A stretch of 64,000 nt of DNA, from NCBI GenBank assembly GCA_013423325.1, contig BLJB01000014.1:79363-143362 (forward strand). Reading direction: 5' to 3'. This stretch comes from Usnea hakonensis (Eukaryota > Ascomycota > Lecanoromycetes > Lecanorales > Parmeliaceae). The position numbers and the translations under genes were made by a program. Position 1 is the first letter of the stretch. Each line of letters opens with the position of its first letter. Shown in pieces: positions 21,440 through 32,791 of this stretch. The notes beneath the pieces were generated by a model. The model had not been told where the DNA came from. It saw nothing but the letters and a program-made list of their open reading frames with translations, and searched no databases.

Positions 21440-24221
21440 TGGCGGCGGGGGTAACGTGCCTTTGGCTCGGTGCTGAGAAGCTCATCGGACTTCTAAGGGC
21501 TGTCGGATCCATAAGGGCGGAAGCGGCAGGGAGATATGGATGTCGTGAATGTCCGAATGCCCCTGTCTATGAAGAGTCGTTCGTATGCTGAGGCCTGCAT
21601 ACTCATATAATTTTAATATAATCAATTGTAGTAAAGTGCCTGAGAAACGAGTGTGCACCAGCACCCTCTCTTGACACACTGTGTTTCGTTGTGGGAGGTT
21701 GTGGTGTTTAGGCTGTGAATTCTGTACTCGTCCCTGTCGTTTCGGCGTAGTGTTGTCGTTTTGCTTGTCTCGGAGGGGAAAGGGGTTGGGGTCTAAGCTG
21801 GGCTTGGCTGGGCTTGTATCGGATTTGTAGGGGGGGGAGGGGGTTGGAGTCTGTTGAAGAGATGTGAGAAGAGCTCGTCATGCGACTTGCTCGACGTGGC
21901 TGTTGGTCTCATTCCGGGGGCTGACGTGGGGAATGTACATTGTCTGCGGCCTGAAATGTTGTCTCGGCAACCGGCATGCTGAGCCTGAGTATGAATCCGT
22001 GTCCTTCTTCCCAATAGATCGATTTCCAATTCGCCATTGCGCTTTTTTCTGCACGCGAACATCTTCCAACCCACCCATCACTATTCCTAAAACCGGAGAC
22101 GAAGCCCCTCGCTATGCTCTTCCTTCCATGACTGGGTGAGTGGGGATAAAGACTCGGGATAAATGATGTTAGATGGGGAATTATGTATTTTATATAGATT
22201 GTTGTGTGGAGAGGATAAGATTGGGGACTTCGCGGGAGGTGTCATTCGCTTCTAGAGTGTTTTCTGACGGGTCCGTTCCGGACGCACGCTTCCTCTCTGA
22301 GAGGAGTAGGCCTCGTGCCAGATACATCTTCTGCTCTCTTTATACCCATAGCGCCCTAACCACACCCCCCCTCATATCACCATCTTCAACAAGAACAAGC
22401 CCGTTAATGATATACGAATACTACTACTTAGCGCTACCCAAACATCTCACCATCCACCTATCTAATATGCATACAATAGTGATCGCCGGGTTATCTTTTG
22501 AGTAATCTTCGTAGAGCTGGTATGATAGAGTTCTTTGTGTTAAGTCGAGTACCTAGTCTGCCATCGTACCTCGAACCTCACCTCGAAATACGGCTCTATA
22601 AAGCAGACCCCACAACATTCTGTACAGAGATTTCTCGATTTCTGTGTATGGCCGTTGCTTAGGGATGGGTGAAGAGGCGTTTTGGGGATAGCGGGAGAGG
22701 TGGGGGTAGGTTGGTGGATTGGTAGTGGGGTTTGCGAAGGGGTGAATTGGGTTGGATATATGGGAAAAGGTAATGATTCGGGGTTTGGTGGTAGGTACTG
22801 TTGTTTGAGCTGGGACGTTTTGAGGAGCGTCACCTACTTCATGGAGAGAGATCTATACTTACAAGAACCAAACCCCAAAGTACAAAGTACCCCGAAAATC
22901 AGAACCGTGATGGGAGAGATATAAATCAACGACCCCATCCCATCCATCCGTCATCACACTATCTATATACGAGCAAGTCCAAAGTCTTATAACATGAATA
23001 CCAAGGCGATGTCTCGGCGTTTTTTATATCCCCCCCTCCTTCCCCCACAGTATGTATCTATCTATCTATCTACCTCCCCTCTCAAGGCTCTCATCAATCA
23101 ATAAATAGCTATCCTTCCTCCCTTCCTCCCTCCCTCCCTCCCTTCCTTCAATAAATCCCTCACTCACTCACTCTGTCCGATGTCGATGGGTTTCTCATAT
23201 ACACACTCTCTCACTCACTCTACATAGATAGCAGCGAGCGCTATGTAGATAGATAGATAGATGGATAGATAGATAGTAGTGTTCCATATCCACAGATTTT
23301 AGAGTATTTTTGAGATTGATCATTGAGAGGGAGAGGGAGGGAGGACGCGCTGTTTAGAAAGATTTTGAAGGGTATATGTATGGCGATAGGTTTCTTTTCT
23401 TGGCTATTGCTCCTTCTTCTTCCTCTTCTTCCTCTTCTTCGGGCGTTACTTACTTAGCGTTATCCCATCTCTACTCTACCCTATCTGTGATACATAATAA
23501 CTCTCTACTGCTAGCCATCCATCAATCAATCAAGATCCCATCCCCCCTTCCCCCCTTCCACCCGTCACCCATATCTCGCGCGATAATATTCATAGATTGT
23601 GGAGTTCTTTCTTGTTAGGCTGCGAGTACCCACGAGAGGACGGGGCTGGGGGGTTTTTTTTTGAGAGTGTGGAAATGCGGGGTTTTGGCTGGTTCTGGGG
23701 GTTGAGCTCTTAGTGGGCTGCGATGGAGGTAGGAGGGAGGGAGACAGGTGAGTTGGATACGTAGTGGGGTTTGGGATGAGGAGGGTGTGGGGATTTTGGG
23801 GATGGGATGCTGGGGATGGGATTTGGGGGGGATGTGGGGCGAGAAGGGGAGATGGTGGAGGAGGGGAGGGTTGAGATGGTGCTGGTGATGCGCGGAGAAG
23901 AAATGATCATTCGGTGGCTCCTTGGGAGGACAAAATCAGATGGTCAATTCTGGGGCCCGATGGGTGGGAATGAGAAGACTTTCGTACTTGCGAACGGCTG
24001 CCTGAGGCTCATGCTTCTCAGGAGCATGTGATGAGCACATGGCACGATTCCAATGGAACGGTTGAAGATTATTTCAAAATAGTCTCATCTATTATCGCAA
24101 AGTATCTCCCCTCTCCGTACGGAATACCCGTACAATATCCCAAATGCAATGCCGAAAGTATAGAAATCCAAAATGCAGCCTCCCCCCCCTCACTCCAATC
24201 ATCAATACCCAGTGTAGTATT
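21440..24221. other. Intergenic, G/C-skewed and low-complexity, no supported gene
   Basis: About 2.8 kb with long purine- or pyrimidine-biased stretches, G and C runs and microsatellites (see 23055-23277). Pro/Ser-rich minus-strand frames at 22540-22833 and 23710-23910 have compositions expected from pyrimidine-rich DNA and no domains. Likely 3' flanks of the permease and of the wall-protein gene. Confidence 0.5.
23055..23277. repeat. Microsatellite cluster
   Basis: TCTA repeats (about 23055-23072), an imperfect TCCC/CTTC tract (about 23111-23149), CACT repeats (about 23159-23173) and TAGA repeats (about 23245-23276). The TCTA and TAGA blocks are inverse complements separated by about 170 nt, so a long hairpin is possible. 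Confidence 0.8.
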
Positions 24222-25040
24222 TTAAGCCAAGACTGCCATCGCAACAATCCCAACGGCCGCAACGAGCAGCTTGCCACCCATGGCGAGACTGGCGGCTCCG
24301 CCCTGGAAGGGAATGGGCGAGGTCTTCGCGGTGGTGGTGGCGGTGCTTATTGGTGCAAGAGTACCGGTAGCGGTGGCAGTTGTAGTAGCGTTGCTCGATG
24401 GGTAGCTGTAAGGGATCGAGACGGCTAGGATAGCTGGGGCCGCTGCGGACGAGACGGCGGCGGAGGTGACGGCGGGAGCAGCGGCGGTGCTAAGAGTGGT
24501 GCTCGAGGTAGCCGAGGTTGTTGATGATGTACCGGATGGGGAGGGAGTGACCGAGGGGGGGCTGTTGGGCGTTCCGGCTGGGCAGTCTGAGCCCGCGTCC
24601 GACGGGGGAGTGCACGGGATGATCTGCAAGAAGACTGGAGAGCATTGGGCACCAAGACTGGCGTCGTAGAGATTGTAGAAGGAGCCGCTCAGGCAGTGGT
24701 AGAAGACGGCGCTTCCGGCAATCGCAAGGGTGCCATTGCTGCAAATGGAGAAACCCCCCGTGTTGATCGCGTTGTTTTGTACGTGTAAATCGTATTGGAA
24801 TTGTGCGTTGGCGACAATCTCACCAGTACGCTCACACTGGTCGGTGAGCACGCCGCCTTTGAGCGTGCTGTAAGGCTCGGAGGTGCATGTAGTGGAGGCT
24901 GTCTGGGCTGAGAGGTCGGCGGTCAAAGGCACGGGGTTGTACTCGAAGTAGCCCGAGTAATCTGAGGAGCATCCTTCTGGTACCTGTGCGGCAACGAGGG
25001 TGGCTGCTGCCAGGGCGGAGAGAGCGGCGGCGTACTTCAT
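24222..25040 (-). CDS. PIR-type C-terminal-domain cell-wall protein, probably GPI-anchored
   Basis: Single exon, 272 residues. The signal peptide is MKYAAALSALAAATLVAAQ. The central domain matches the C-terminal domain of yeast PIR/CIS3-type wall mannoproteins: LKGGVLTDQCERTGEIVAN, FQYDLHVQNNAINTGGFSIC, FYHCLSGSFYNLYDASLGAQC and SPVFLQIIPC, with conserved cysteines. No PIR repeats (Q-I-x-D-G-Q) precede it. A Ser/Thr/Ala-rich linker leads to a hydrophobic C-terminus (GGKLLVAAVGIVAMAVLA) fitting a GPI-anchor signal. It is expected to be covalently held in the glucan layer of the cell wall. Confidence 0.87.
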   Translation of the reverse strand: MKYAAALSALAAATLVAAQVPEGCSSDYSGYFEYNPVPLTADLSAQTASTTCTSEPYSTLKGGVLTDQCERTGEIVANAQFQYDLHVQNNAINTGGFSICSNGTLAIAGSAVFYHCLSGSFYNLYDASLGAQCSPVFLQIIPCTPPSDAGSDCPAGTPNSPPSVTPSPSGTSSTTSATSSTTLSTAAAPAVTSAAVSSAAAPAILAVSIPYSYPSSNATTTATATGTLAPISTATTTAKTSPIPFQGGAASLAMGGKLLVAAVGIVAMAVLA

Positions 25041-26855
25041 GTTGATTGATTTGGGGAGTGGTGGTTTGGGGAATGTAGGTATAAAAACGGGACTTGGAAG
25101 GGATGATTAAAGTATTATTCTAAAGTTGTGAAGGCAGCAGCAAATACAACAGGAAACGAGTGACCTGTGAATGTATATAAAAGTGAAAGAACGGATGAGA
25201 TTGAACGAGTGTGTGTATATGCGCGAAAAAACAGTTGAGAAAAGTTGGAGAAAGAGTTGAAGATGCAAGAGGTAGAAGTAGAAGGGGGAGGGGAGGGGAG
25301 AAGGATATTTTGTCTGAGATTGAGGCTTGGCAGGGGTCATTACGGGTTATTGCAGGGGGGGGGGGCATGTCTCCAGGGGTCTTTCGGGGGGTCTTAACTT
25401 TGGTTGGTGGAGAATTAGCGCGTGATCTAAAGCATGAATTCGCCGAGATCTCGCCAACCAAGTCCCCCTACTTACCGCTTTTCCAACTCTCGTAATACGT
25501 GTACGTACTCATCCCGTGTGTATTCAAGAGCTAATGAATGCTGAAGACTTGGTGTTACTGTCTATAAGATTCTCCTGGACTGTGTGGTCTCCGGAGTGTC
25601 GATTTGAGAATTCTTCATGGGACACAATCATGACTGTGTGGAAATGAGCCGTTTGCAGAAAGAAAACAAAGAAAGAAAAAGAAGCCGAGAAATGTGGAAA
25701 TGTGGATTCGCGTACCTGAATTTCTCTCTCTTTTGGGGGGATCGCCAGGGGTAAGACGGACATGGTGGGACCCACTATGCACACTATGCACGCTATAAGC
25801 TTAGTCGAAGTCTTAGTAGGGTATAGGTCGTCTCTCCTTTCGGTCAGGGCTCAGTACCAGGAAAACCCCTTTCTAATTCTGGAACTGCGCCCCTCACCAA
25901 AACGTTGTCCCGCATGTGGACACCATATTATTCTATCTATGACCGACTCAAAAGGCGGTAACGTAGATGAGACAGACGCTGTGTTTTGTCCAGAGATTGA
26001 CAAGAATCGATCGTCTTTAGCTGCTGTCAAGTACACGTCGCTATTGGATAGCGCTATGCTCCAAACAGAGCACGCTTCAGAAGCTGCTGCTGCTGTTGCT
26101 ATGTTTAATATGGCTGATGAGAAACAGTATCCGCGGCCCTAGCAGAAAAGCCAGAGCTCCTCGCTGTACATATAGCCGTGTTCGACACAGCTACTCTTGT
26201 ACCTTGTACTGCTTGCTGCCGACAAATTTGTAGCAGGGATAATATTGAAAAATCACTGGAACGAAAAATGATTCGTTAACATAAGCTTACGAATCGTTGA
26301 ATCCCCACAGAATGACAGCCTTGAAAATATTCCGGTCCCACACAATATTCGGGAGTGAAGCCAGTATACCCACTATCACACGTGAATGAGAAAAGAGGTT
26401 CAGCTTTGAGATACCTTTATTGACTCCCAATTGTATCGGCCTGCCCCCAAACTCACATCTTGCCCAACGACACAACCCAAAGGTAGCAGTATTCCCACTC
26501 CGTCTGCCTCCAACCTGACGTCAGGCTCATACCAGAACCTTAACGTTACTGGCTGCGGCAAATTCGGCAGTACGTTCGCTTGCCCGAGTCAGAGTGAGCC
26601 TCAGCCCTCAATCAAGTGATGCGGCTATTCGAGCAATCGAAATGCATCGTGGCGACTTGCGCTCGCTTCCGTGTAGGTTCAAATGACACGAAGCCCGTCC
26701 TCTGATGTTTCTGGGTAAATTTGAACGTGAGTAGTGCAATTTGATCTGGGTTTCAGTAATTGTCTTCGCTGATAGCAAACTTGCTTATCGCTCCAATGCG
26801 CTTACCTGGTCGACGGATCGTTGCGGATGATCAACGCACGCCGTCTTCGGGCGTC
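25041..26855. other. Intergenic, no firmly supported gene
   Basis: 5' flank of the wall-protein gene, purine-rich on the plus strand (25200-25400). A 126-codon plus-strand frame (25762-26142) with a CPACGHH motif and a small frame at 26431-26619 were inspected; neither has a signal peptide, intron support or a known domain. Confidence 0.4.
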
Positions 26856-27392
26856 ATGCCGGGCTTTCGCAGCCTAGTCATCGTCAGCGCCCTCGCTATG
26901 CTTCTAAGTCGTATAATTGGTGCCTCGGCACCAAATCCACCGGAACTGTCCTTGTCGTCGCCAGAGCACAGCATCAATTCCCTGACGATACCAGCCCTCC
27001 ACCTCAACACCACCTCCCCACCACCCGTCAGAGACTGGTCCATCCAATGCGACCAATCCACCATCCCCCCAGGCTGGGCCGCGCCCCCAGCCAAGCGAAA
27101 AATCGCTAGTCCGATCGAATGCCGCGGTGCTATCCTCCAAGTCACTTTGCAACGCGACCCTCAAGAACCCCAAATATGGACATCGCAAGCAGAGTGGAAC
27201 TACCGCTCCTGTGGTGTTAGTCTCGAACCGGGATGGAGTTATGCCCGCGTCGTCTTCTCGAGGAGGGAATTAGCTGCAATCGCGAGAGCGATAAGGGCGA
27301 AGTGTGTTACTGAGGAGAACGATTTCATGGGGGGGTGGGTTTCGATTGGGGGGCTTTTTATCTTGTTGCTTACGGGGACGGAGAATGGCTAG
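26856..27392 (+). CDS. Small secreted protein of unknown function
   Basis: Single exon, 178 residues from the ATG at 26856, chosen because it starts a signal peptide (MPGFRSLVIVSALAMLLSRI). An in-frame ATG at 26796 would add 20 residues. The mature part begins with a Pro/Ser-rich stretch with one sequon, then a compact domain with four cysteines (IQCDQ, IECRGAIL, YRSCGVSLE, RAKCVTEEN), two tryptophan motifs and VVFSRREL before the third segment; it ends with a Gly-rich hydrophobic strand (GGWVSIGGLFILLLTG). The even number of cysteines suggests disulfides. I recognise the general look of fungal secreted proteins but no named family; an effector role would be speculation. Confidence 0.7.
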   Translation: MPGFRSLVIVSALAMLLSRIIGASAPNPPELSLSSPEHSINSLTIPALHLNTTSPPPVRDWSIQCDQSTIPPGWAAPPAKRKIASPIECRGAILQVTLQRDPQEPQIWTSQAEWNYRSCGVSLEPGWSYARVVFSRRELAAIARAIRAKCVTEENDFMGGWVSIGGLFILLLTGTENG

Positions 27393-27851
27393 GATGTTGA
27401 GCCTGGTGATACGATTTGTATCTCGAAGAGGTTGAGTGAGTGTGGGGAGCTTCTGTTGGAAGAGGAGGAATGTCGATGTCATAGAACAGATATAAGAAGT
27501 GACTCCTGTAGAGTGATATTTATAACAGAGAGACAGACTACACTATGGAGAATTGGTGAAACTCGTTAGCAGCCGGCTCTTGGTACAAGAGAAGCTTAGG
27601 AGTGACAAATAGCCACATAGTAGCTTGCGCGTATCTAATATCAACGATTGAATATGTAAAGTTGACCTCTTGATCAGCCAATGTAGTTACCTGATTCATT
27701 TAAGGGAAGTACGGGATGTACAAGTAAATTAATTTTTCCATCTTCACATTACAGTCTCACCCCGTCACACAACATTCGATCGGAAAATCCGCTAAAGAAA
27801 CGCGGACGACGCGCGTAGCCTAACATCAGAACCCCGATTATTCCCAACTCA
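27393..27851. other. Intergenic between convergent genes
   Basis: 3' flanks of the secreted protein (plus) and the Hsp70-like gene (minus). Nothing else seen. Confidence 0.5.
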
Positions 27852-30107
27852 CTACACCTCCCTATACATAGCCACATCATCCGCGTCCTCCATCGCACTC
27901 CGCTGAGGCGGATCCCACCTCACCTGAATCGCCTCATAATCATCATTAAGCACCACCTTATTTTTCGACTGCAATTGGAACTTTAAATCAGCAGCACCCA
28001 GAATCACCCTGATGTCGAACCTCACGCGCAGGTATTTCTCGCCTTTGGAGTACCAGTGGCGGTTCTTTAGTTTCGTTTCTACGCCTTTGTTTTTGAGGTC
28101 GGAGGCGATGCCGCAGAGGATCTTGGCGCCGTCTTGGGAGAGGTTGGTGGGGAGGCGCGAGCGGGGTGAGGGGGACATTATGATGGTGGTTTTCCAGGTG
28201 TGGGTGGCTTGGTTGGGGTGGAGTTTTAGCCAGTAGGGTTTGGAGAAGCCGGTGCTGGGGACGTTTTCGCCCTGTGTGGTGGGGGTTTTTAGCGGATTTG
28301 ATTGGGGGGGGGGGTATGAGGTGGCGGCTTACTTACTTGCTTTACGAACCAGTCGATTTGGTTTTCTACGTATCTTTTTCCGTCTCGGGGATCGAGGACT
28401 ACTTTTTGTCCTACGTGGGCTTTGTTGCTTTCGGAATATTCTTCGCGGCATCGGACGCCGTAGCTTACTCGGCAGCATCTTTCTTTGAAGATCATACTGC
28501 CACGTCCAATGGTTTGAATTCGGTCCATTACCAGTCCTTGGACAACGGCAAGCTGACTTGGTTTCTGGGTCAGCGTGGAGGGGCCTCAGGAGGATTGTGT
28601 CTACCTACGGTTCGGCGACGACCACGATCTTTGTTTCTTGAGCGTTGGGTCGCTCTGATCCCTCACCTGTTTCGTAGTAGGACTTGAAGCGCTGTCTGAC
28701 GTAGGCAGAGCTCCCTAGACCACCCGATAGGACGAGGTAAGACTACGAGTCATGTTAGCTCAAGACGAGTCTCATGTTCTAGTCGAGGCCACTCAACAAT
28801 TTGTGTTCGCGGAAGTTTCTTTTGTAGTTTCTCGAATTGCTCGTTGATGAGACCGAGCATGCTCTCAATTTGGATGTCGAACAATTTCTTCAGTTCTTCC
28901 CTTGCACAGTGTTAAAGGCTTTATAATCTGGTTGTCATTTGTAACATACCTGGTTATCCTCATGGTTGAGTCTTCAATGTTTACATTTGGGAAGTGGCTT
29001 CCAGGCCGTAGGCCCGGTACTTCTAGTGGTATTGTCGGTATCTCGGAAGCTGCCGCAGTCCCATAAGAGCATTTGAACCTCTCGAATCTGCCTTGCATCA
29101 TCTTATGAGCGGTATCGTCAGGATCTTCTTGCAGGTAATCTCTGATTTTGTGCAGTCGATCTTCGACAATGTGGTGAAAGTTCATGTCGATCAAGGCAGA
29201 CCCTATCGCGCGTCCTTCCACCCAACTGAGCTGTTGGAGTTGAGTCGGTTCTCCTCTCGGGGACGTCAGCTGTAGCACATTCACATCCTAAAAACCCTGC
29301 TTGTTAATAATATCGAGAGAGTTTTATCACTTTTGAGATCATACCGTGGTCCCCCCACCAGCGTCGCAGACTAGTATCACGTCATCTTTCTGGATTTCTT
29401 TTGTCAGCTAATAAAAATCTATTTGCTGGGGAGTTCAACTAACTTACTTCAAATTGCTGCTTGGAGGCATACACAGCAGCCGCTTCAGCCTCGGTGAGTC
29501 CAATCCCAACTCGATGAGTGGCTCCGTCCCGACCATATCCCGCCCCCTTGATTAGCCTCTCCGTCTCGGCAATCATACTGGCGTTCTTCCACGTCGTCGG
29601 CACACTGAACACGAATTCCGTTCGCTGGGTTTTCCAGCGCGGGAAAGCGTTGGAAAAGTATTCTTCGATATGATCGTGCAGACAGCGAAGATAGTCTTGA
29701 AACCACTCCCTCGCCTTATCGAGTGTTGGAACGGGAGCGTCCGTCCGTGGATCTACATATAGAGGATCTAGGTGAAGTTTGAAGTAGGCAAGTAAATCTG
29801 AATCTTCGCTCTCTGGATCACAGAGAAAGCCCCAAGCCTTGACATCTCGAGAACCCTCTTTGTACTGTAGTAAAGTTGGTACCTTATTCGCGAGTTCATT
29901 GATCATCTTCCCGGGCCAATGCTGGAGGGTCTTTGGCTCTGCCCAATCCGGCCCCATGGAGTACGCAACGCCTAGACGCAGTACCGACGTTTAGCAGACC
30001 AAGAAATGCCGCCAAACTTGTACCCTTAGGTGGGCGGACACACCTGTGCAAGTCATGCCGAAGTCAATTCCGACCACAATCTCCGGCACCCATCCATCGC
30101 TCGCCAT
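27852..30107 (-). CDS. Hsp70-like ATPase (actin-like fold), eight exons
   Basis: Exons 30107-30044, 29971-29448, 29389-29345, 29287-28950, 28900-28798, 28742-28609, 28556-28337 and 28271-27852; introns 49-72 nt; 615 residues; phases agree. The N-terminal phosphate-1 motif is VVGIDFGMTCTGVAYS (residues about 10-25), phosphate-2 is VCDAGGGTT (about 203-211) and the adenosine loop is YLVLSGGLGSSAYV (about 360-373), all consistent with the Hsp70/actin ATPase fold. The segments EFVFSVPTTW and LAVVQGLVMDRIQ are typical of the divergent fungal Hsp70-like (Hsp12A-type) proteins, which lack the canonical substrate-binding domain. Donor GTTGAG of intron 5 is unusual but keeps frame into SYLVLSGG. It is presumably a cytosolic ATP-binding protein; clients are unknown. 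It is transcribed divergently from the gene at 30644. Confidence 0.87.
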
Positions 30108-30643
30108 GACGATGGCGCACGCTTCTGGTTGGCTTGAAGAGCTGAGAGATTTCACGTTGACATGATTGCTAGGGGTCTCTTGAAATTGTTAGATTTGGGC
30201 TCTTTGCCGTTAAATTGTTTAAATCAGTTGAGAATCCCACAGCCTTGTTTACGTTACAACGGTAGGTGGTAATTTTCGCTGAAACGAGAAACGCCTCGCT
30301 CGCGCATGGGATGCTCCGCTAATGCACATCGTAGTATCGTTACTCTGATGTCCGCGGCCCAGAACCAATCTTTCAGCCTGTCTGAATCCCTATTTGGCCT
30401 AGCCCTGCATACTGTGTGGGGGTATTTTGTTCGCTGTCATCGCTCTAGACTCTCACAATTGTATCGGTGCTGCGGCTCTCCTACTTTCAACGGGAAATCA
30501 TCCCTATTGATGGATGGGCTGTCCGGTATGCCTGGACTCAGCCCCGGAAAATTACAAGAAGCTAGTCTTTCCCCTCGGTGCCATCGGTCGAAATTTTTCT
30601 TCTTCAAAGCTCGATCTTTCTTCTCACACAGCTACCATCGAAT
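30108..30643. promoter_or_regulatory. Divergent intergenic region
   Basis: 536 nt between the starts of the Hsp70-like gene (minus) and the membrane-protein gene (plus), so it should hold both promoters. A long plus-strand frame crosses it (30306-30968) but is out of frame with the gene at 30644 and lacks features. No specific factor site is claimed. Confidence 0.4.
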
Positions 30644-31977
30644 ATGGCGAATCCTCAAACATCCACTCCCATCACTTACAACACTACCACCCCTGGAGCT
30701 GGTGCTTCTAGATCAATTACTTCATCTTCTAGCACTCTCGATAATCTTGGTTCAATTTCTTCAGCTTCCAGCGCTTCAAGCGCTCTTAGTGTCTCTGACC
30801 AAAATTCTGCATCTCCCACTACTATTCTACCTAGCACCACCCTCAATCAAGTCAGTCCTATTTCAACGACTTCGCAATCGACTGGCACTCCATCCGCAAC
30901 ATCTTCCACCCCAACTCCACTGCCGGCCTCTAGTCATCGACTGTCGAATGGTGCTGTTGCAGGAATAGCTGTAGGGGCCGCCTTGGGATTAGCTCTACTT
31001 ACATTTCTGGCGACCTTTCTGATCATGCGTCGCAAAAAACATGCAAAAGGGAAGAGGCAATATACATCGTCAAAAGACCGCGGAGGATTTGAGTTGGACA
31101 CACCTCGACAGGGGAAGTCAGCAACAGTGGCGAAGCAGCCATTTACCACAGAGGCACCCGCTGCGTCTGGGACGTATGAAAGTTATCTCCCCCAGTCAGC
31201 TGACGATAGAACTGTCCAGCAAAAAGCGAAAGCAACTTTGGACCAAATCGAGCTTCACGTGGAGAACTTCTACCGTAGTTCTTCTTCCTCGGCCGCTCGA
31301 CCTGACAATGCGGAATTGGCAGCATTCGACTCGCCATACTTGCCTGCTGCTCTTGCGTCTCTCCTTCCGCGCTCGAAGAATCGAGTGAACATCATCAAAC
31401 ACGCCCTCGCGCAATGTATCGTTGCCTCTATTTCGCCAACCGCAAGTCCTGCGCGATCCCTTCTCCCTACCGAATACGCGCTTCTGCCACACACTGTCAA
31501 TTCGGCCCGGTCCAGTATTTCCCATAAAGTCGGTAAGTAGCGCGTTGTATCGTGGAGATTCTTGCGAGTTGTCGCTAACAATATGAAGGTTCGGCCCAGA
31601 TCATGTCTCGATGGCGTGTGATGACTACCTACCTCCTGCCTGAGCCTACGAAAGACGCCGCCTACATCGCTCAACGCGACAAACAAATAGGCGAAACGGT
31701 GCAATCTTTTGCCAGGGCCTTTGCACCATGGAAAAGTACTGGATACAAGGACGAAGAACGGGCTCGGAGCTTGTCGGCGATCTTGGAAGACGCGGCAAAT
31801 CTGGGCATATTTTTGTTCTCGCAGCCCTCAACCATCAAATTTCACTGGCCATCCCCCGGTGAAATTGGGGCTAGTAAAATCGTTGTGTCACCGGCGCTGT
31901 TGAAGACGACTGATGAGAAGGGACAAGATTTGGTGGAAGACCAGGTTATGGTCAGTCAGGTGGTGCTAGATGCATGA
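30644..31977 (+). CDS. Ser/Thr-rich single-pass membrane protein with conserved cytosolic domain
   Basis: Exons 30644-31532 and 31589-31977, intron 56 nt, 425 residues. The protein starts with a roughly 100-residue Ser/Thr/Pro-rich stretch (STPITYNTTTPGAGASRSIT), then one membrane span (GAVAGIAVGAALGLALLTFL) and a stop-transfer MRRKKHAKGKR. The cytosolic part carries KATLDQIELHVENFY, a stretch ending in SLLPTEYALL, and in exon 2 SRWRVMTTYLLPEP and FARAFAPWKSTGYKDEERA. I recognise this as a recurrent fungal architecture but know no function. No signal peptide is seen at the chosen ATG; either an upstream exon is missed or the span acts as an internal signal anchor. A wall-sensor-like role is inferred only from layout. 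Confidence 0.78.
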
Positions 31978-32791
31978 TTTTGGGCCTCTCAGGTTTAGGT
32001 GAGAGTGTCGCGTAAACAAAATTGCAAACGCCACGCCATTATACATAGAATGCCACGATGCCTGGCTCATTACTGCAGAGCGAGAGCGCCGATCGAGTTG
32101 GAGGTTTCAAGGGGTGGTACGGCTGAACTCCCCCCCCCCCCCCCCGACCTCGAAGCGAACGGAGTGCCCGTTAGTGCAAGTCCACTAACCACTAAGGAGT
32201 CTCGTTTTGGGCGAGCTGCTCGATGATCTTTCGGAGAAGTATCAGATATCCGGGAATATCTGAACGAAGATAAGTTAAATGAATACAAGAGATACACTGT
32301 TTGGATGTCTCTTTGTGATACTACCCCAGATGCGGCTGAGATGCTCATGCAAAAGCATCAGGGGGCAGCTGCACAGTTGTGTATCACTGCACCATCGATT
32401 ACGACTAAGCCAGGTAAGCTATTAGCCTGTAGCTGCATCTCGCGTGGGTAAGTGAGTACTTAGATACCAGTTACGTTATACCATATAAGGTAGTTGGTTT
32501 GATTGCATTTTGGTGCATTTACTTCGTTTGGTTTATCAAATGACTCGGGAGATTATGTCAATCCTTCGCCAAGGACGGGACCCTAGTTTTTCCGGCGCCG
32601 GGGCTGTGCTATTCCATTAACTACCCTCGTACCGAGTACAGTACTTTACCTATGTACTCATGGCGCAGCCTTGTGCCTGCAAAGGATTTCTTCTTATCTA
32701 CTGAGTTGATAATCTACTTTACTTTTTACTCAAAGCGCTGTAGACGGCCAGCCAGCACCATCAGTGCTCTCTTTTCGGCAAATGATCCAAG
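31978..32791. other. Intergenic
   Basis: 3' flank of the membrane-protein gene with a C run near 32131-32145, then the 5' flank of the next gene. No supported feature. Confidence 0.45.

Noticed and set aside
24222..25040. Classic PIR protein with tandem PIR repeats
   Set aside because: Only the C-terminal Cys domain is present; the Q-I-x-D-G-Q repeats are missing.
30306..30968. 220-codon plus-strand ORF upstream of the gene at 30644
   Set aside because: It overlaps the supported gene in another frame and has no domain, signal peptide or splice continuity.
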